Shown here: piece by piece, positions 56,177 through 64,000 of the stretch
Numbering within the stretch: position 1 is the first letter of the stretch
Layout of the letters: every line of letters starts with the position of its first letter
Source of the DNA: Hoylesella saccharolytica JCM 17484
Lineage (GTDB): Bacteria; Bacteroidota; Bacteroidia; Bacteroidales; Bacteroidaceae
Assembly: GCF_000614205.1 (NCBI RefSeq)
Contig: NZ_BAKN01000002.1
Coordinates: 62,001 to 126,000, forward strand
Reading direction: 5' to 3'
Length of the DNA stretch: 64,000 bases
The notes under the pieces: model-generated
Databases searched by the model: none
What the model was told of the DNA's origin: nothing
The model's input: the letters and a program-made list of their open reading frames with translations, nothing else
Translations under genes and position numbers: made by a program

Positions 56177-57166
56177 TCACTGTCCGCCCAGCCTGTCAAA
56201 GTAAGTAATAACCTCTTCCCACGTTTTAAATTCACTGCTGCCAAAAAGCAGAGAGGTACCCATAAAGCCCTCGGGCACGGACGAAGAGATGAAATAATCG
56301 CCGTAAAGAAGAGCCGGGCGGTTGGTAAATACAATGCGATTGTAGGCCGGAACGTTAAGATATTGTTCTACCCAGAGCTGTACCTGCGTCACCTTTTCCG
56401 GCTGGTTGCTGGGCGCAGGGGCAATGATGTAAACGTCGTAGTTCTCAATGAGCAATTCGTAAGCTTTGTGCATCGAGGGGCGAGGCTTGTTAAAGGTATC
56501 GGCAAGCGCCGACATTTCGAGATAAACAATGCTGCGTTCACGCCCGTTCTGTCGGTCGTCAATCCAGCGGATAACAGGTATCAGATAGTGTAAAGCCACC
56601 TTATCTGTGAGCCGATGACCACCGTGAAAGCGTATGGCCACAGGATATTGCTCACGAAAGAGGTCGAATGTGTTTACAACATCATCCTCGTCGCCAAACA
56701 AGCCAATAACCCGTGCGGCATCTTCGGGCGTCAGTCCGGCAAAAACACCTGCGGTAACGTCTTTGTATTCGTTTACCAGCGACTTGGTAACGATGAACTC
56801 TTGCACCCCATCTTTGCGCGGATTTTGAAACGTTTGCCGCCCCAGCATGTCGTGTTTAATCATCGTATCGCCCATCTGCAATGCCGGATTGATTAGTATG
56901 CGGTCGTATCCGCGCAGCATTTCGGTGTACATTCCGCCCATCGATGTGCCGATAATCAGGTCGGGTTGATGGGTTTTGCATAGGGTACGAAGCATATCAA
57001 GTCCCTCAGCAGGATGCAACGGAATGTCTTCGGCTATCACTTCGGCCGATGGAAGCAATGTGCGCAGCAGTGTAACCGTGCCTGAAGCGGCCGAAGAACC
57101 GAAGCCGTGAACGTACATTAACTTTTTACCCTGCATTAAAGCGGGGAAGTTTTTGATTATATCCAT
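56177..57166 (-). CDS. YqiA-like esterase fused to a degenerate HAD/5'-nucleotidase domain
   Basis: 329-aa cytoplasmic protein. Residues 1-200 are a YqiA-type alpha/beta hydrolase: YVHGFGSSAASGT, nucleophile Ser75 in GTSMGGMY, Asp in GDEDDVVN (159-162) and His184 in FHGGHRL. Residues about 212-329 resemble a 5'-nucleotidase C-type HAD domain, but the catalytic pattern is lost. The expected LDMDGVLAD reads LEMSALAD (Glu217, Ser219), the motif-II Thr region reads YIIAPAP, and the GDYLIDD end reads GDYFISSS. The second domain is therefore probably a binding, non-catalytic module. Substrate unknown. Downstream of the GH105 gene by 103 bases on the same strand. Confidence 0.78.
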   Translation of the reverse strand: MDIIKNFPALMQGKKLMYVHGFGSSAASGTVTLLRTLLPSAEVIAEDIPLHPAEGLDMLRTLCKTHQPDLIIGTSMGGMYTEMLRGYDRILINPALQMGDTMIKHDMLGRQTFQNPRKDGVQEFIVTKSLVNEYKDVTAGVFAGLTPEDAARVIGLFGDEDDVVNTFDLFREQYPVAIRFHGGHRLTDKVALHYLIPVIRWIDDRQNGRERSIVYLEMSALADTFNKPRPSMHKAYELLIENYDVYIIAPAPSNQPEKVTQVQLWVEQYLNVPAYNRIVFTNRPALLYGDYFISSSVPEGFMGTSLLFGSSEFKTWEEVITYFDRLGGQ

Positions 57167-57269
57167 TGATTTTGTAGGTTATGTTGAAATGACGAATACC
57201 CTTTCAGGTGTGAGAAAGTTGCCCCTGAAAGGGTGTCCATGGTCTCTGTTCTGCAAACAAACACCCCCT

Positions 57270-58397
57270 TCAACGCTGTCGTGCACGTTGATATCTGGCG
57301 TATTCGCATGCTGCTAAAAGAAAGGCACCCGTGCCAAAATTGGTAACTGATGTGCGGCCAACCACCTGTCCCGGTATGGCTTTTTCGCCGATAGGCTGCA
57401 TATAACCCACTGTTCCGTCGGGCTGAAGAGCCGTTGTTGCCAGATAGTTCCACGCACGTTCGGCTACCGGTAAATACTTTTTGGCAGACAGATAGCCGTT
57501 GTTAATGCCATAGAAGAGGGCGAAAGTAAAGAGCGAAGTGCCGCTCGACTCGGGGCCGGGAGCGTGTTCGGGGTCGAGCAGAGAGCGTGTCCAATAGCCC
57601 TCTTTCTGCTGACATTGTGACACAGCCTTTGCCATTTTTCGATAATAACGTATGTATTCGCTACGGTGTGGAGCGTTCTGCGGCAGATCGGCCAGCACCT
57701 TTGCGAAGGCTGCCATTACCCAACCGTCGCCCCTAGACCAAAAATCTTTCTTGCCATTTACGCTTTTGTGTGCCGGGAAAACGTACTTACCATCGCGAAA
57801 ATACAATCCCGTTGTTTTGTCGTACATAATTTTATTGGCGTATTTCCAATTGTCGTACATCTTGTCGAGATAGCGTATATCGCCCGTAAGCTTGTACATC
57901 TTCGTCATAACGGGCATCACCATGTAGAGCGCATCTGCCCACCACCAGTAGTCATCGACATCAGATGCCGCCTCGTAATCCATCACTTCTTTGGCGCGTG
58001 CAATCTTATTGGGTTCGGGTTGCAGATTGTAGAGGTCAATATAAGTTTGAAAACAAATCTGCCAATCACCGAAAAGAACATAATCTTGACCTTCTCCGTA
58101 ATTCTTGTATTTCCACTTTGCGGGGTTGGTTTCTCGTGCACCCTGCCACAAATTGTGCTTTGCCCACGCCTCACTATAATCTGCCCACGCCCGCTTTTGC
58201 AGCAAAGCGTAAGCCGCCATGTTACCTGTGTGGTACACGGCGTTATCCCAAAAGGCACGTTCGTGCTGCGGATGAGTAGCCTGCCACGTATCGTTTACCT
58301 TTTCGATGATGGCTTCCACATCGCCTGCCGTCCATGTTTGCGCCTGTGCACAGACACCCAACAGAAGCATAAAAGCAATAAAAAGTCTGTACTTCAT
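57270..58397 (-). CDS. GH105 unsaturated rhamnogalacturonyl/uronyl hydrolase
   Basis: 375-aa exported enzyme (signal peptide 1-20, ending CAQAQ) with an (alpha/alpha)6 barrel. Asp155 in DVDDYWWWADALYM corresponds to the catalytic Asp143 of YteR. Other family stretches: DFWSRGDGWVMAAFAKVLADL, WTRSLLDPEHAPGPESSGTS and RTSVTNFGTGAFLLAACEY. It removes delta-4,5-unsaturated uronic acids from short oligosaccharides. It follows a DUF2264 enzyme (85 bases) and a GH43 enzyme, which together suggest side-chain trimming of arabinogalactan or related plant glycans. Confidence 0.93.
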   Translation of the reverse strand: MKYRLFIAFMLLLGVCAQAQTWTAGDVEAIIEKVNDTWQATHPQHERAFWDNAVYHTGNMAAYALLQKRAWADYSEAWAKHNLWQGARETNPAKWKYKNYGEGQDYVLFGDWQICFQTYIDLYNLQPEPNKIARAKEVMDYEAASDVDDYWWWADALYMVMPVMTKMYKLTGDIRYLDKMYDNWKYANKIMYDKTTGLYFRDGKYVFPAHKSVNGKKDFWSRGDGWVMAAFAKVLADLPQNAPHRSEYIRYYRKMAKAVSQCQQKEGYWTRSLLDPEHAPGPESSGTSLFTFALFYGINNGYLSAKKYLPVAERAWNYLATTALQPDGTVGYMQPIGEKAIPGQVVGRTSVTNFGTGAFLLAACEYARYQRARQR

Positions 58398-58482
58398 AAT
58401 TGTTCGGGTTGATGATTGAATTGCCTTTCGGTGCAGTCAACCCGTAATTGATCTGCGCCGAAAGGTTCTTTAAGGGTGTGGT

Positions 58483-59751
58483 TTAAAACAAATCTTTGGT
58501 TTTTACCTCATCGCTCCAATGGTGATCTTTGGGGAATGGCTGTCCACCCCACGCCTTTTTCTGTGTCCAATCCTGCGCAGCATCGGTCCAGAAGGGATGA
58601 TTGGCGGGCAGTCCTAACGGCATAAAGGCCAGCGAGGTCATATAAAGACTACCGTTATTAGTATACCAATCGGCAATACCGGGCTGACTTCCGCAGAACC
58701 CAATAGTAAGATAACCCTTTGCATTATAATTGTTTTGGTGGTCGAACATGCGGTGCATCACAGCTGTAAGGGCTGCTCTCACCTGTCCGTTGCTCAACTC
58801 TTGGGGTAGCTTTTCATACCAAGCCATGAGCGCCAACGGTTGCATGGCAGCCAAACGATAAGGTGTGGAACGGCCGAAGACGGGATAAGTGCCTTCGGGA
58901 GAGATGAAACGCTCGAGCACAATGCTAAATTTCTGTGCCCGTTTCAGTTCGCGTTGGTAATACTTTTTATAGTCAATACGGGTTCGATTCTTTCCATTGA
59001 TCATGTTTTCAAGCGTTTCGAGATACATTGGATGAAAGACATAACTGCTGTAATAATCAAAGGCGAAAGATGGTCCGTCGGCATACCAGCCGTCGCCAAC
59101 ATACCATTCTTCGGTTTTACGGATAGCCGAGTTTACCCGATATTCGTCTCCTTCGGCCCCCACTTTAAAAAGAAAGCTCTCAATAACCGATGAAAATAGT
59201 AGCCAGTTGCTGTATGGTGGGTCTACGCGACGTAGTTGGGTAAACTCTTCTATGTATCGTTTCTTGGTGACATCATCAAGCGGAAGCCACAACGCATCAT
59301 AGCCTCTGACGAAGCTTTCGGCAATATAGGCGGCATCAACAAGCGCCTGTCCGTGTCCGCGCCATAAGAGATAATCGGGCGATTGCGGGTCGACGGCGTT
59401 CTTATATCCCGCCAATGCCCACTCGCGTAGCTGCTTTCGTTGTGTGCTTTCAGATGTATTGTCGTCTGGAAGCGACAGCCACGGAGCCAGTCCGGCCATC
59501 AATCGGCCGAAACATTCCATGTAAGTAACCCGCTTATCACGCCCATCCCATGTCGGACTAACCTCTACCAACATATCCTTTTGCAGTTCTCCTTTACTTA
59601 TTTTTTCAAGTACGGGCTGCGCCATCTTATACGCTTGGCTGCACCAATACGCCCGATCGGAGGGTTGTACCTTCTTTTTTGCGGCAAAACCGCATAACGA
59701 AATCGAACTCAAAGCTGCCAGTAACAGTGTCTTTTTAAAATCGAATAGCAT
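58483..59751 (-). CDS. DUF2264 (GH154-like) enzyme
   Basis: 422-aa exported protein (signal peptide about 1-23, ending GFAAK). A DUF2264-type (alpha/alpha)6 fold is suggested by MLVEVSPTWDGRDKRVTYMECFGRLMAGLAPWL, YLLWRGHGQALVDAAYIAESF, WYADGPSFAFDYYSSYVFHPM and PEGTYPVFGRSTPYRLAA. A relative from Bacteroides thetaiotaomicron, which I recall as BT3677, is classed in GH154 as a beta-glucuronidase acting on arabinogalactan; from memory, DUF2264 corresponds to that family, which should be checked. It lies between GH105 and GH43 genes. Confidence 0.8.
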   Translation of the reverse strand: MLFDFKKTLLLAALSSISLCGFAAKKKVQPSDRAYWCSQAYKMAQPVLEKISKGELQKDMLVEVSPTWDGRDKRVTYMECFGRLMAGLAPWLSLPDDNTSESTQRKQLREWALAGYKNAVDPQSPDYLLWRGHGQALVDAAYIAESFVRGYDALWLPLDDVTKKRYIEEFTQLRRVDPPYSNWLLFSSVIESFLFKVGAEGDEYRVNSAIRKTEEWYVGDGWYADGPSFAFDYYSSYVFHPMYLETLENMINGKNRTRIDYKKYYQRELKRAQKFSIVLERFISPEGTYPVFGRSTPYRLAAMQPLALMAWYEKLPQELSNGQVRAALTAVMHRMFDHQNNYNAKGYLTIGFCGSQPGIADWYTNNGSLYMTSLAFMPLGLPANHPFWTDAAQDWTQKKAWGGQPFPKDHHWSDEVKTKDLF

Positions 59752-59821
59752 ATCTTTATCTTTTAAATATTAAATGTTTACGTTCCTAATGTCGGGTTAT
59801 TCATATCCCTGCACCCGGCAT

Positions 59822-60958
59822 TTATTTCCAATACGTTGCCGGATTCCATGCCTCGCGCCATGTAATAACAGGCACATCTTTCTCAAAATCGATGGGTAAC
59901 CAGATGTAACGGGCATCAATAGGATGCTTGGGTCGCCAGATATCCGCCATAAAAATAAATGCGTCAGGCTTTCCTTTTACCTTTAATATATAGGTACTTT
60001 GTCCGCCGAAGGTAAGCCGATGATTATCTCCGCGACACGGATTAGCGTGCTGCATCCACGGTCCCCAAATGCTTTTAGCCGAAAACATACGTGCTTCGTT
60101 GGGGTCCCAGCCCGTACATCCGCTCGTAATCATCCAGTAAGTACCGTCTTTTTTGAAAATAGCCGGCGCCTCATTGTGGCCCGCCGGCATCAGTCTTACA
60201 TATTTTCCGGTGTGCGCCGTATAGTCATCGGTAAGCTCTGCGATGTGCAACGTAAGGTTATCTTCAGACGAATAAATGTGGTAAGCATGCCTGTCGTCGT
60301 CAACAAACACCGTCATATCTCTTGCCATTTGTCCGCCTTCCAAGTCGCGTTTCACAAAAAGTCCGTCTTTAACTGCCTGCGTCCAGGTGGGTGTCCACCA
60401 TTCTTCATATGCCTCAGGCTGTAGTTTATCCATCCGTTCACGTTCTTCGAGGTTCATGTTCGCTGGTAGTTGACCCGCATTTACCCTACCCGAACGCAGG
60501 TAAGTATAGGGACCTTCAACCCTGTCGCTTATGGCAACAGCTGCCCGAGCGGCAGCATATCCGCGCCCTTTGAGTTCTAGATGAAACCACATTACAAACT
60601 TTTGGGTTTTTGAATTGTAAACCACCTTGGGACGTTCGATGGTACATCCGCGTTCAATATCACTGCCCTGCTCGTCGGTTACGGCAAGTGCAATACCCTG
60701 ATTGGTCCAGTTTACGAGGTCGTCAGATGCGTAACAAGTCACTCCGCGCAATGCTGCGCTGGTGTATTCAGATTTATATTCGCCAAACCAATAATACTTT
60801 CCGTTGTGGAAAAGCACGCCTCCGCCATGCGCATTGATGTGCACACCGGTATTATCTTTCCATATTTCGCCCGATTTTATCTCATTATCTCCAAACACAA
60901 CAAGCGATTTCCATCCTAAAAAAGATAGTAGTAGAATAGTCTTTAGTTTCATTGTCAA
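59822..60958 (-). CDS. GH43 enzyme, exo-beta-1,3-galactanase-like
   Basis: 378-aa exported enzyme (signal about 1-23). Five-bladed-propeller GH43 with HINAHGGGVLFHNGKYYWFGE at the start, TIERPKVVYN (Glu108), GHNEAPAIF (Glu263, general acid) and GGQSTYIL (Gln320). The usual GH43 base Asp is Asn42 in INAHGGG. That pattern, with the ERPK Glu and QST Gln, matches the subfamily-24 exo-beta-1,3-galactanases, which lack a classical base. The subfamily assignment is from pattern memory. A region at about 155-215 looks like an insertion. The start could be six bases later. Confidence 0.85.
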   Translation of the reverse strand: MTMKLKTILLLSFLGWKSLVVFGDNEIKSGEIWKDNTGVHINAHGGGVLFHNGKYYWFGEYKSEYTSAALRGVTCYASDDLVNWTNQGIALAVTDEQGSDIERGCTIERPKVVYNSKTQKFVMWFHLELKGRGYAAARAAVAISDRVEGPYTYLRSGRVNAGQLPANMNLEERERMDKLQPEAYEEWWTPTWTQAVKDGLFVKRDLEGGQMARDMTVFVDDDRHAYHIYSSEDNLTLHIAELTDDYTAHTGKYVRLMPAGHNEAPAIFKKDGTYWMITSGCTGWDPNEARMFSAKSIWGPWMQHANPCRGDNHRLTFGGQSTYILKVKGKPDAFIFMADIWRPKHPIDARYIWLPIDFEKDVPVITWREAWNPATYWK

Positions 60959-60987
60959 AGCGTTGTTTGGTTGTTATTGCGTATCTG

Positions 60988-60995
60988 CAAATATA
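60988..60995 (-). promoter_or_regulatory. Candidate -7 box for the GH43-DUF2264-GH105 group
   Basis: On the minus strand TATATTTG, an exact TAnnTTTG match, 30 bases before the GH43 start. No TTTG partner at the right spacing. Confidence 0.45.
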
Positions 60996-61149
60996 AGAAA
61001 AAACTTTCTTATCCGTGTTATGAAACCTTTTGACGCGTATTTTGAGCCCCTGGGTGATAAACCAACAAGTATGAAAACCATATAAAGGTCGACTGTTTCT
61101 TCTGCGCCTGCACCTATTTTAAGTGCCTTTAGGCTGACAAATAGAAAGG

Positions 61150-61206
61150 TTCTATTATCCGATAGAATTTATCTGTTTGAGGACTTTCTATTACTTTCTA
61201 CCTTTG
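61150..61206 (+). promoter_or_regulatory. Promoter and possible operator of sodB
   Basis: TTTG (61176-61179), 19 bases, then TACCTTTG (61199-61206), a canonical promoter. An inverted repeat TTCTAT / ATAGAA (61150-61155, 61162-61167) lies just upstream of the -33 box and could bind a redox or iron regulator, which is inference. Confidence 0.78.
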
Positions 61207-61256
61207 CAACACAAAAAATAAACAACAAAATGTTTTTAACCAAATTATTAATTGTT

Positions 61257-61841
61257 ATGAGTATACAAATGCCAACACTTCCTTATGCACAGAATGCATT
61301 GGAACCTGTTATCAGTGAGCAAACCATAAACTTTCATTACGGTAAGCACTTGCAGAATTATGTCAATACATTGAACACCCTTATCGAGAACACCGAATTT
61401 GCGGGTAAAAGTGTAGAAGATATTGTAAAGACTGCTCCCGACGGACCGATTTTTAACAATGCGGGGCAAACACTTAATCATGCTTATTACTTCCAACAGT
61501 TTAAGGCTCCTGTAAAGGACAACGAACCTGTGGGGAAAATAGCTGAAGCACTGGCCAGAGACTTTGGAAGTGTTGAGAATTTTAAGAAAGAATTTGCACA
61601 AGCTGCTGCCACTTTGTTCGGCTCGGGATGGGCTTGGCTGTCGCAAGACAAGAATGGAAAGCTGGTGATTACAAAAGAAACGAATGCCGGCAACCCGTTG
61701 CGCAGTGGCAACAACCCGATATTAGGGCTCGACGTTTGGGAGCATGCGTACTATCTTGACTATCAAAATCGTCGCGTAGACCATATCGCTGCCGTATGGG
61801 ATATTATCGATTGGAAAGTTGTTGAAAGCCGATTGAAGTAA
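61257..61841 (+). CDS. sodB: Fe/Mn superoxide dismutase
   Basis: Converts superoxide to oxygen and hydrogen peroxide in the cytoplasm. 194 aa from the ATG giving MSIQMPTLPYAQNALEPVIS, the length usual for the family. Another ATG 27 bases upstream adds MFLTKLLIV and would only make a weak hydrophobic leader. Metal ligands: His27 (FHYGKH), His75 (TLNHAYYF), Asp159 and His163 (LDVWEHAYY). Related Bacteroidales enzymes can use either iron or manganese. ahpC and ahpF follow, so the peroxide made here can be removed next door. Confidence 0.95.
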   Translation: MSIQMPTLPYAQNALEPVISEQTINFHYGKHLQNYVNTLNTLIENTEFAGKSVEDIVKTAPDGPIFNNAGQTLNHAYYFQQFKAPVKDNEPVGKIAEALARDFGSVENFKKEFAQAAATLFGSGWAWLSQDKNGKLVITKETNAGNPLRSGNNPILGLDVWEHAYYLDYQNRRVDHIAAVWDIIDWKVVESRLK

Positions 61842-61917
61842 CAATCAACCTTTCGCAGCATTCTCCAAAGATTGCAGACACAGACAAAACTACTTAATTT
61901 CAGTATATATACGAGCG

Positions 61918-61939
61918 TCTGTCGACCTCGTTCGACAGA
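61918..61939. other. Inverted repeat between sodB and ahpC
   Basis: TCTGTCGA / TCGACAGA, 8-bp perfect arms and a 6-base spacer, 77 bases after sodB. No T-run follows. It may be a weak terminator or a regulator site for ahpC; the remaining sequence up to ahpC has no recognised promoter. Confidence 0.4.
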
Positions 61940-62116
61940 TCGTTCATCCACTTAATGTTTTAAAATTTAATTCAATAATTCAATTCGGTGACTCGCTTTT
62001 TCCTGCTCGTTAGGGGCAAAAAGATATTAGGATAACAAAGTTTTTCTCAATGAAGACAAAGGTAAAAGCGTTCTCTTCGAGACGGAAACAGAAGAGTCAC
62101 CCATTAAAAAATCAAC

Positions 62117-62686
62117 ATGATGGAATCAATTATCAATTCACAGTTACCTGAATTCAAGGTACAAGCTTTCCAAAACGGAGAGTTCAAAACAGTATCAAGC
62201 GAAGATGTAAAAGGCAAATGGGCCATTTTCTTCTTCTATCCTGCCGACTTTACTTTCGTATGTCCTACCGAATTGGTAGACCTTGCAGAGAAGTACGACG
62301 AGCTGAAGAAGATGGGTGTTGAGGTGTTCTCTGTAAGTTGCGATACGCATTTCGTACACAAGGCATGGCACGACACATCCGACAGCATCAAGAAAATCAA
62401 CTACACAATGCTTGCCGACCCATTGGCTGTACTGGCAAAGGGCTTCGGTGTATTCAAAGAAGACGAAGGTTTGTCTTATCGCGGTACATTTGTTGTAGAC
62501 CCGGAAGGCAAGATTAAGATTGCCGAAATACAAGATAACAGCGTTGGTCGCAATGCAGAAGAGTTGGTTCGTAAGGTTGCAGCGGCTCAGTTTGTTGCAC
62601 AACACCCGGGCGAAGTATGTCCCGCTAAGTGGAAACAGGGTGCCGAAACGCTGAAACCCAGCATCGACTTGGTAGGTAAAATCTAA
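62117..62686 (+). CDS. ahpC: Alkyl hydroperoxide reductase peroxiredoxin subunit
   Basis: Two-cysteine peroxiredoxin that reduces H2O2 and organic peroxides. 189 aa with peroxidatic Cys49 (FTFVCPTELVDLA) and resolving Cys168 (HPGEVCPAKWKQG). It is regenerated by AhpF, encoded 95 bases downstream. The start could be this ATG or the next codon (MESIIN); the second is the more common AhpC-like start. Confidence 0.97.
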   Translation: MMESIINSQLPEFKVQAFQNGEFKTVSSEDVKGKWAIFFFYPADFTFVCPTELVDLAEKYDELKKMGVEVFSVSCDTHFVHKAWHDTSDSIKKINYTMLADPLAVLAKGFGVFKEDEGLSYRGTFVVDPEGKIKIAEIQDNSVGRNAEELVRKVAAAQFVAQHPGEVCPAKWKQGAETLKPSIDLVGKI

Positions 62687-62781
62687 AGAAACCTCCAAAA
62701 ACAGATTAACTCAGAATTTACGATAAAACAGACTACTTAAAAACTTTTACATTCGTTTTTGGAACATTAGAACGCATTACA

Positions 62782-64000
62782 ATGTTAGATTCAAATATTT
62801 TACAACAGGTTCAGGATGTTTTTGCACATCTCGACAACCGCTATACACTCAGCGCAAAGATAGATGCCGAGCATTCGGCAGCGGCTCAACTCAAAGAGTT
62901 TATTGAGGATTTTGTGTCTACTTCACCGCATCTTTCGGCGGCGTTTGCCGATGCCAACGATGCACAAGTGCGTTTTTCGCTGCTCAAAAACGATGAACCC
63001 ACCGGTATAACCTTTCGCGGCATACCCAACGGACACGAGTTTACGTCGCTCTTGCTGGCGGTTTTAAATGCCGATGGCAAAGGAAAAAACCTGCCCGACG
63101 AGGTTATCAGCCGGCGAATAGGTCAGCTTAAAGGCGACTTGAAACTGCAAACCTATGTGTCGCTGACGTGTACCAACTGTCCTGAAGTAGTGCAGGCGCT
63201 CAACATTATTGCGTTGTATAACGGTCGGGTAAGTCATGAAATGATTGATGGAGCACTGTTTCAAGACGAGGCAGAACGATTGAACATACAAGCTGTGCCC
63301 TCTGTTTATGCCAACGGAGAATTGCTTCACATTGGCAAAAGCGATCTGGGCGAACTGCTTGCCAAGCTCGAAGACAAGTTTGGTAGCGAAGAAACCGAAT
63401 GCGTTGAACCTCTTGAGAGGGTCTATGACGTTGTTGTTATCGGCGGCGGACCTGCAGGTTCTTCGGCTGCGATCTATTCTGCTCGTAAGGGATTAAAGGT
63501 TGCTGTGGTGGCAGGACGTATCGGCGGACAGGTGAAAGATACTGTTGGCATCGAAAATCTTATATCGGTTTCGCAGACAACAGGAGCGCAACTGGCCGAC
63601 GATTTACGTTCGCACATCGGTCGTTATCCTATCGACATCTTCGAAAATCGCAAACTCGACCACGTCGATTTTAACGAAAAAGAAAAGCGTATCTATGTAA
63701 AGGGTGGCGAAGTGTTTGTTACACCCGCCGTAATTATCGCCACCGGAGCTGGCTGGCGTAAGCTGAACGTAGACGACGAAGCAAAATATATGGGCAAAGG
63801 CGTACACTTCTGTCCCCACTGCGACGGTCCTTTCTATAAGGAAAAACGCGTTGCTGTAGTGGGTGGAGGTAACTCGGGCATCGAGGCTGCTATCGATTTG
63901 GCAGGCATTTGCAGTCATGTTACCGTACTTGAGTTTGCCGATAGCCTGCGCGCCGACACTGTTTTGCAAGACAAAGCCGCATCTATGCCCAACATCGAGA
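62782..64000 (+). CDS. ahpF: Alkyl hydroperoxide reductase flavoprotein subunit, N-terminal part
   Basis: NAD(P)H-dependent flavoprotein that recharges AhpC. The gene runs off the right edge; 406 residues of about 520 are visible. The N-terminal double thioredoxin-like domain carries Cys130/Cys133 (TCTNCPEVVQ). The thioredoxin-reductase-like part has the FAD motif VIGGGPAGSSAA (219-230), Cys344/Cys347 (HFCPHCDGPF) and the NAD(P)H motif VVGGGNSGIEAA (359-370). It starts MLDSNILQQVQDVF, as AhpF proteins do. Co-directional with ahpC, likely one transcript. Confidence 0.96.
   Translation, partial: MLDSNILQQVQDVFAHLDNRYTLSAKIDAEHSAAAQLKEFIEDFVSTSPHLSAAFADANDAQVRFSLLKNDEPTGITFRGIPNGHEFTSLLLAVLNADGKGKNLPDEVISRRIGQLKGDLKLQTYVSLTCTNCPEVVQALNIIALYNGRVSHEMIDGALFQDEAERLNIQAVPSVYANGELLHIGKSDLGELLAKLEDKFGSEETECVEPLERVYDVVVIGGGPAGSSAAIYSARKGLKVAVVAGRIGGQVKDTVGIENLISVSQTTGAQLADDLRSHIGRYPIDIFENRKLDHVDFNEKEKRIYVKGGEVFVTPAVIIATGAGWRKLNVDDEAKYMGKGVHFCPHCDGPFYKEKRVAVVGGGNSGIEAAIDLAGICSHVTVLEFADSLRADTVLQDKAASMPNIE

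Noticed and set aside
61230..61256. Upstream ATG of sodB giving an apparent signal peptide
   Set aside because: The added nine residues are too short for a signal, and the family usually starts at the second ATG.

Overview
This 64 kb window looks like chromosomal DNA of a Bacteroidales bacterium, most likely Prevotella or a close relative. The evidence is two SusC/SusD-type glycan-uptake loci, many lipoproteins, promoters of the Bacteroidetes TTTG / TAnnTTTG type, almost no Shine-Dalgarno sequences, and secreted proteins that end in a type IX-secretion-like tail (IYxLxGR...GIYIxxGRK). No tRNA, rRNA, IS element, phage gene or CRISPR array was seen.

Layout. 1-669 (-): start of murF. 911-11946 (+): polysaccharide utilisation locus 1 (GH3 beta-glucosidase with PA14, IPT/NHL lipoprotein, SusC, SusD, DUF1735 lipoprotein, Big2/CBM6-like lipoprotein), closed by a strong hairpin. 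12153-22896 (-): locus 2 (frameshifted SusC, SusD, DUF5017 lipoprotein, GH88 unsaturated uronyl hydrolase, two paralogous small secreted proteins, a pectate-lyase-like beta-helix protein). 23771-32550 (+): a GC-richer operon of a TonB-dependent receptor, a DUF4876 lipoprotein, a DUF6850 outer-membrane protein and an M16 zinc protease. This is a candidate protein or peptide capture-and-cleave system. 33122-39070: a secreted beta-helix protein, a frameshifted secreted protein, a calcineurin-like phosphoesterase and a TPR/transglutaminase-like protein. 39271-46086 (-): a housekeeping operon PASTA protein - rluD - ddl - acyltransferase - NigD-like - recG, with the last two genes frameshifted. 47063-48217 (+): two membrane proteins of unknown function. 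48375-55181: an AraC regulator divergent from a complete RND efflux operon. 56177-60958 (-): a YqiA-like esterase fused to a degenerate HAD domain, then GH105, DUF2264 and GH43 enzymes that fit arabinogalactan side-chain breakdown. 61257-64000 (+): superoxide dismutase, ahpC and the start of ahpF, an oxidative-stress block.

The most unusual non-coding signal is a family of arrays with a strict 22-bp period. Each unit is a pair of inverted 4-mers 7 bp apart, followed by another 7 bp. Three intergenic copies use AAAA/TTTT arms (about 23270-23415, 46533-46657, 55625-55749). A fourth (32657-32737) keeps the same geometry but uses TACC/GGTA arms. Two of the AT copies sit inside a longer dispersed repeat of about 428 bp that aligns without net gaps. 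This was found by eye and its function is unknown.

Four genes (susC of locus 2, recG, the NigD-like gene and an XAC2610-like gene) each carry a break that a single extra base in a short homopolymer would repair. This pattern suggests sequencing or assembly error rather than four real inactivations.
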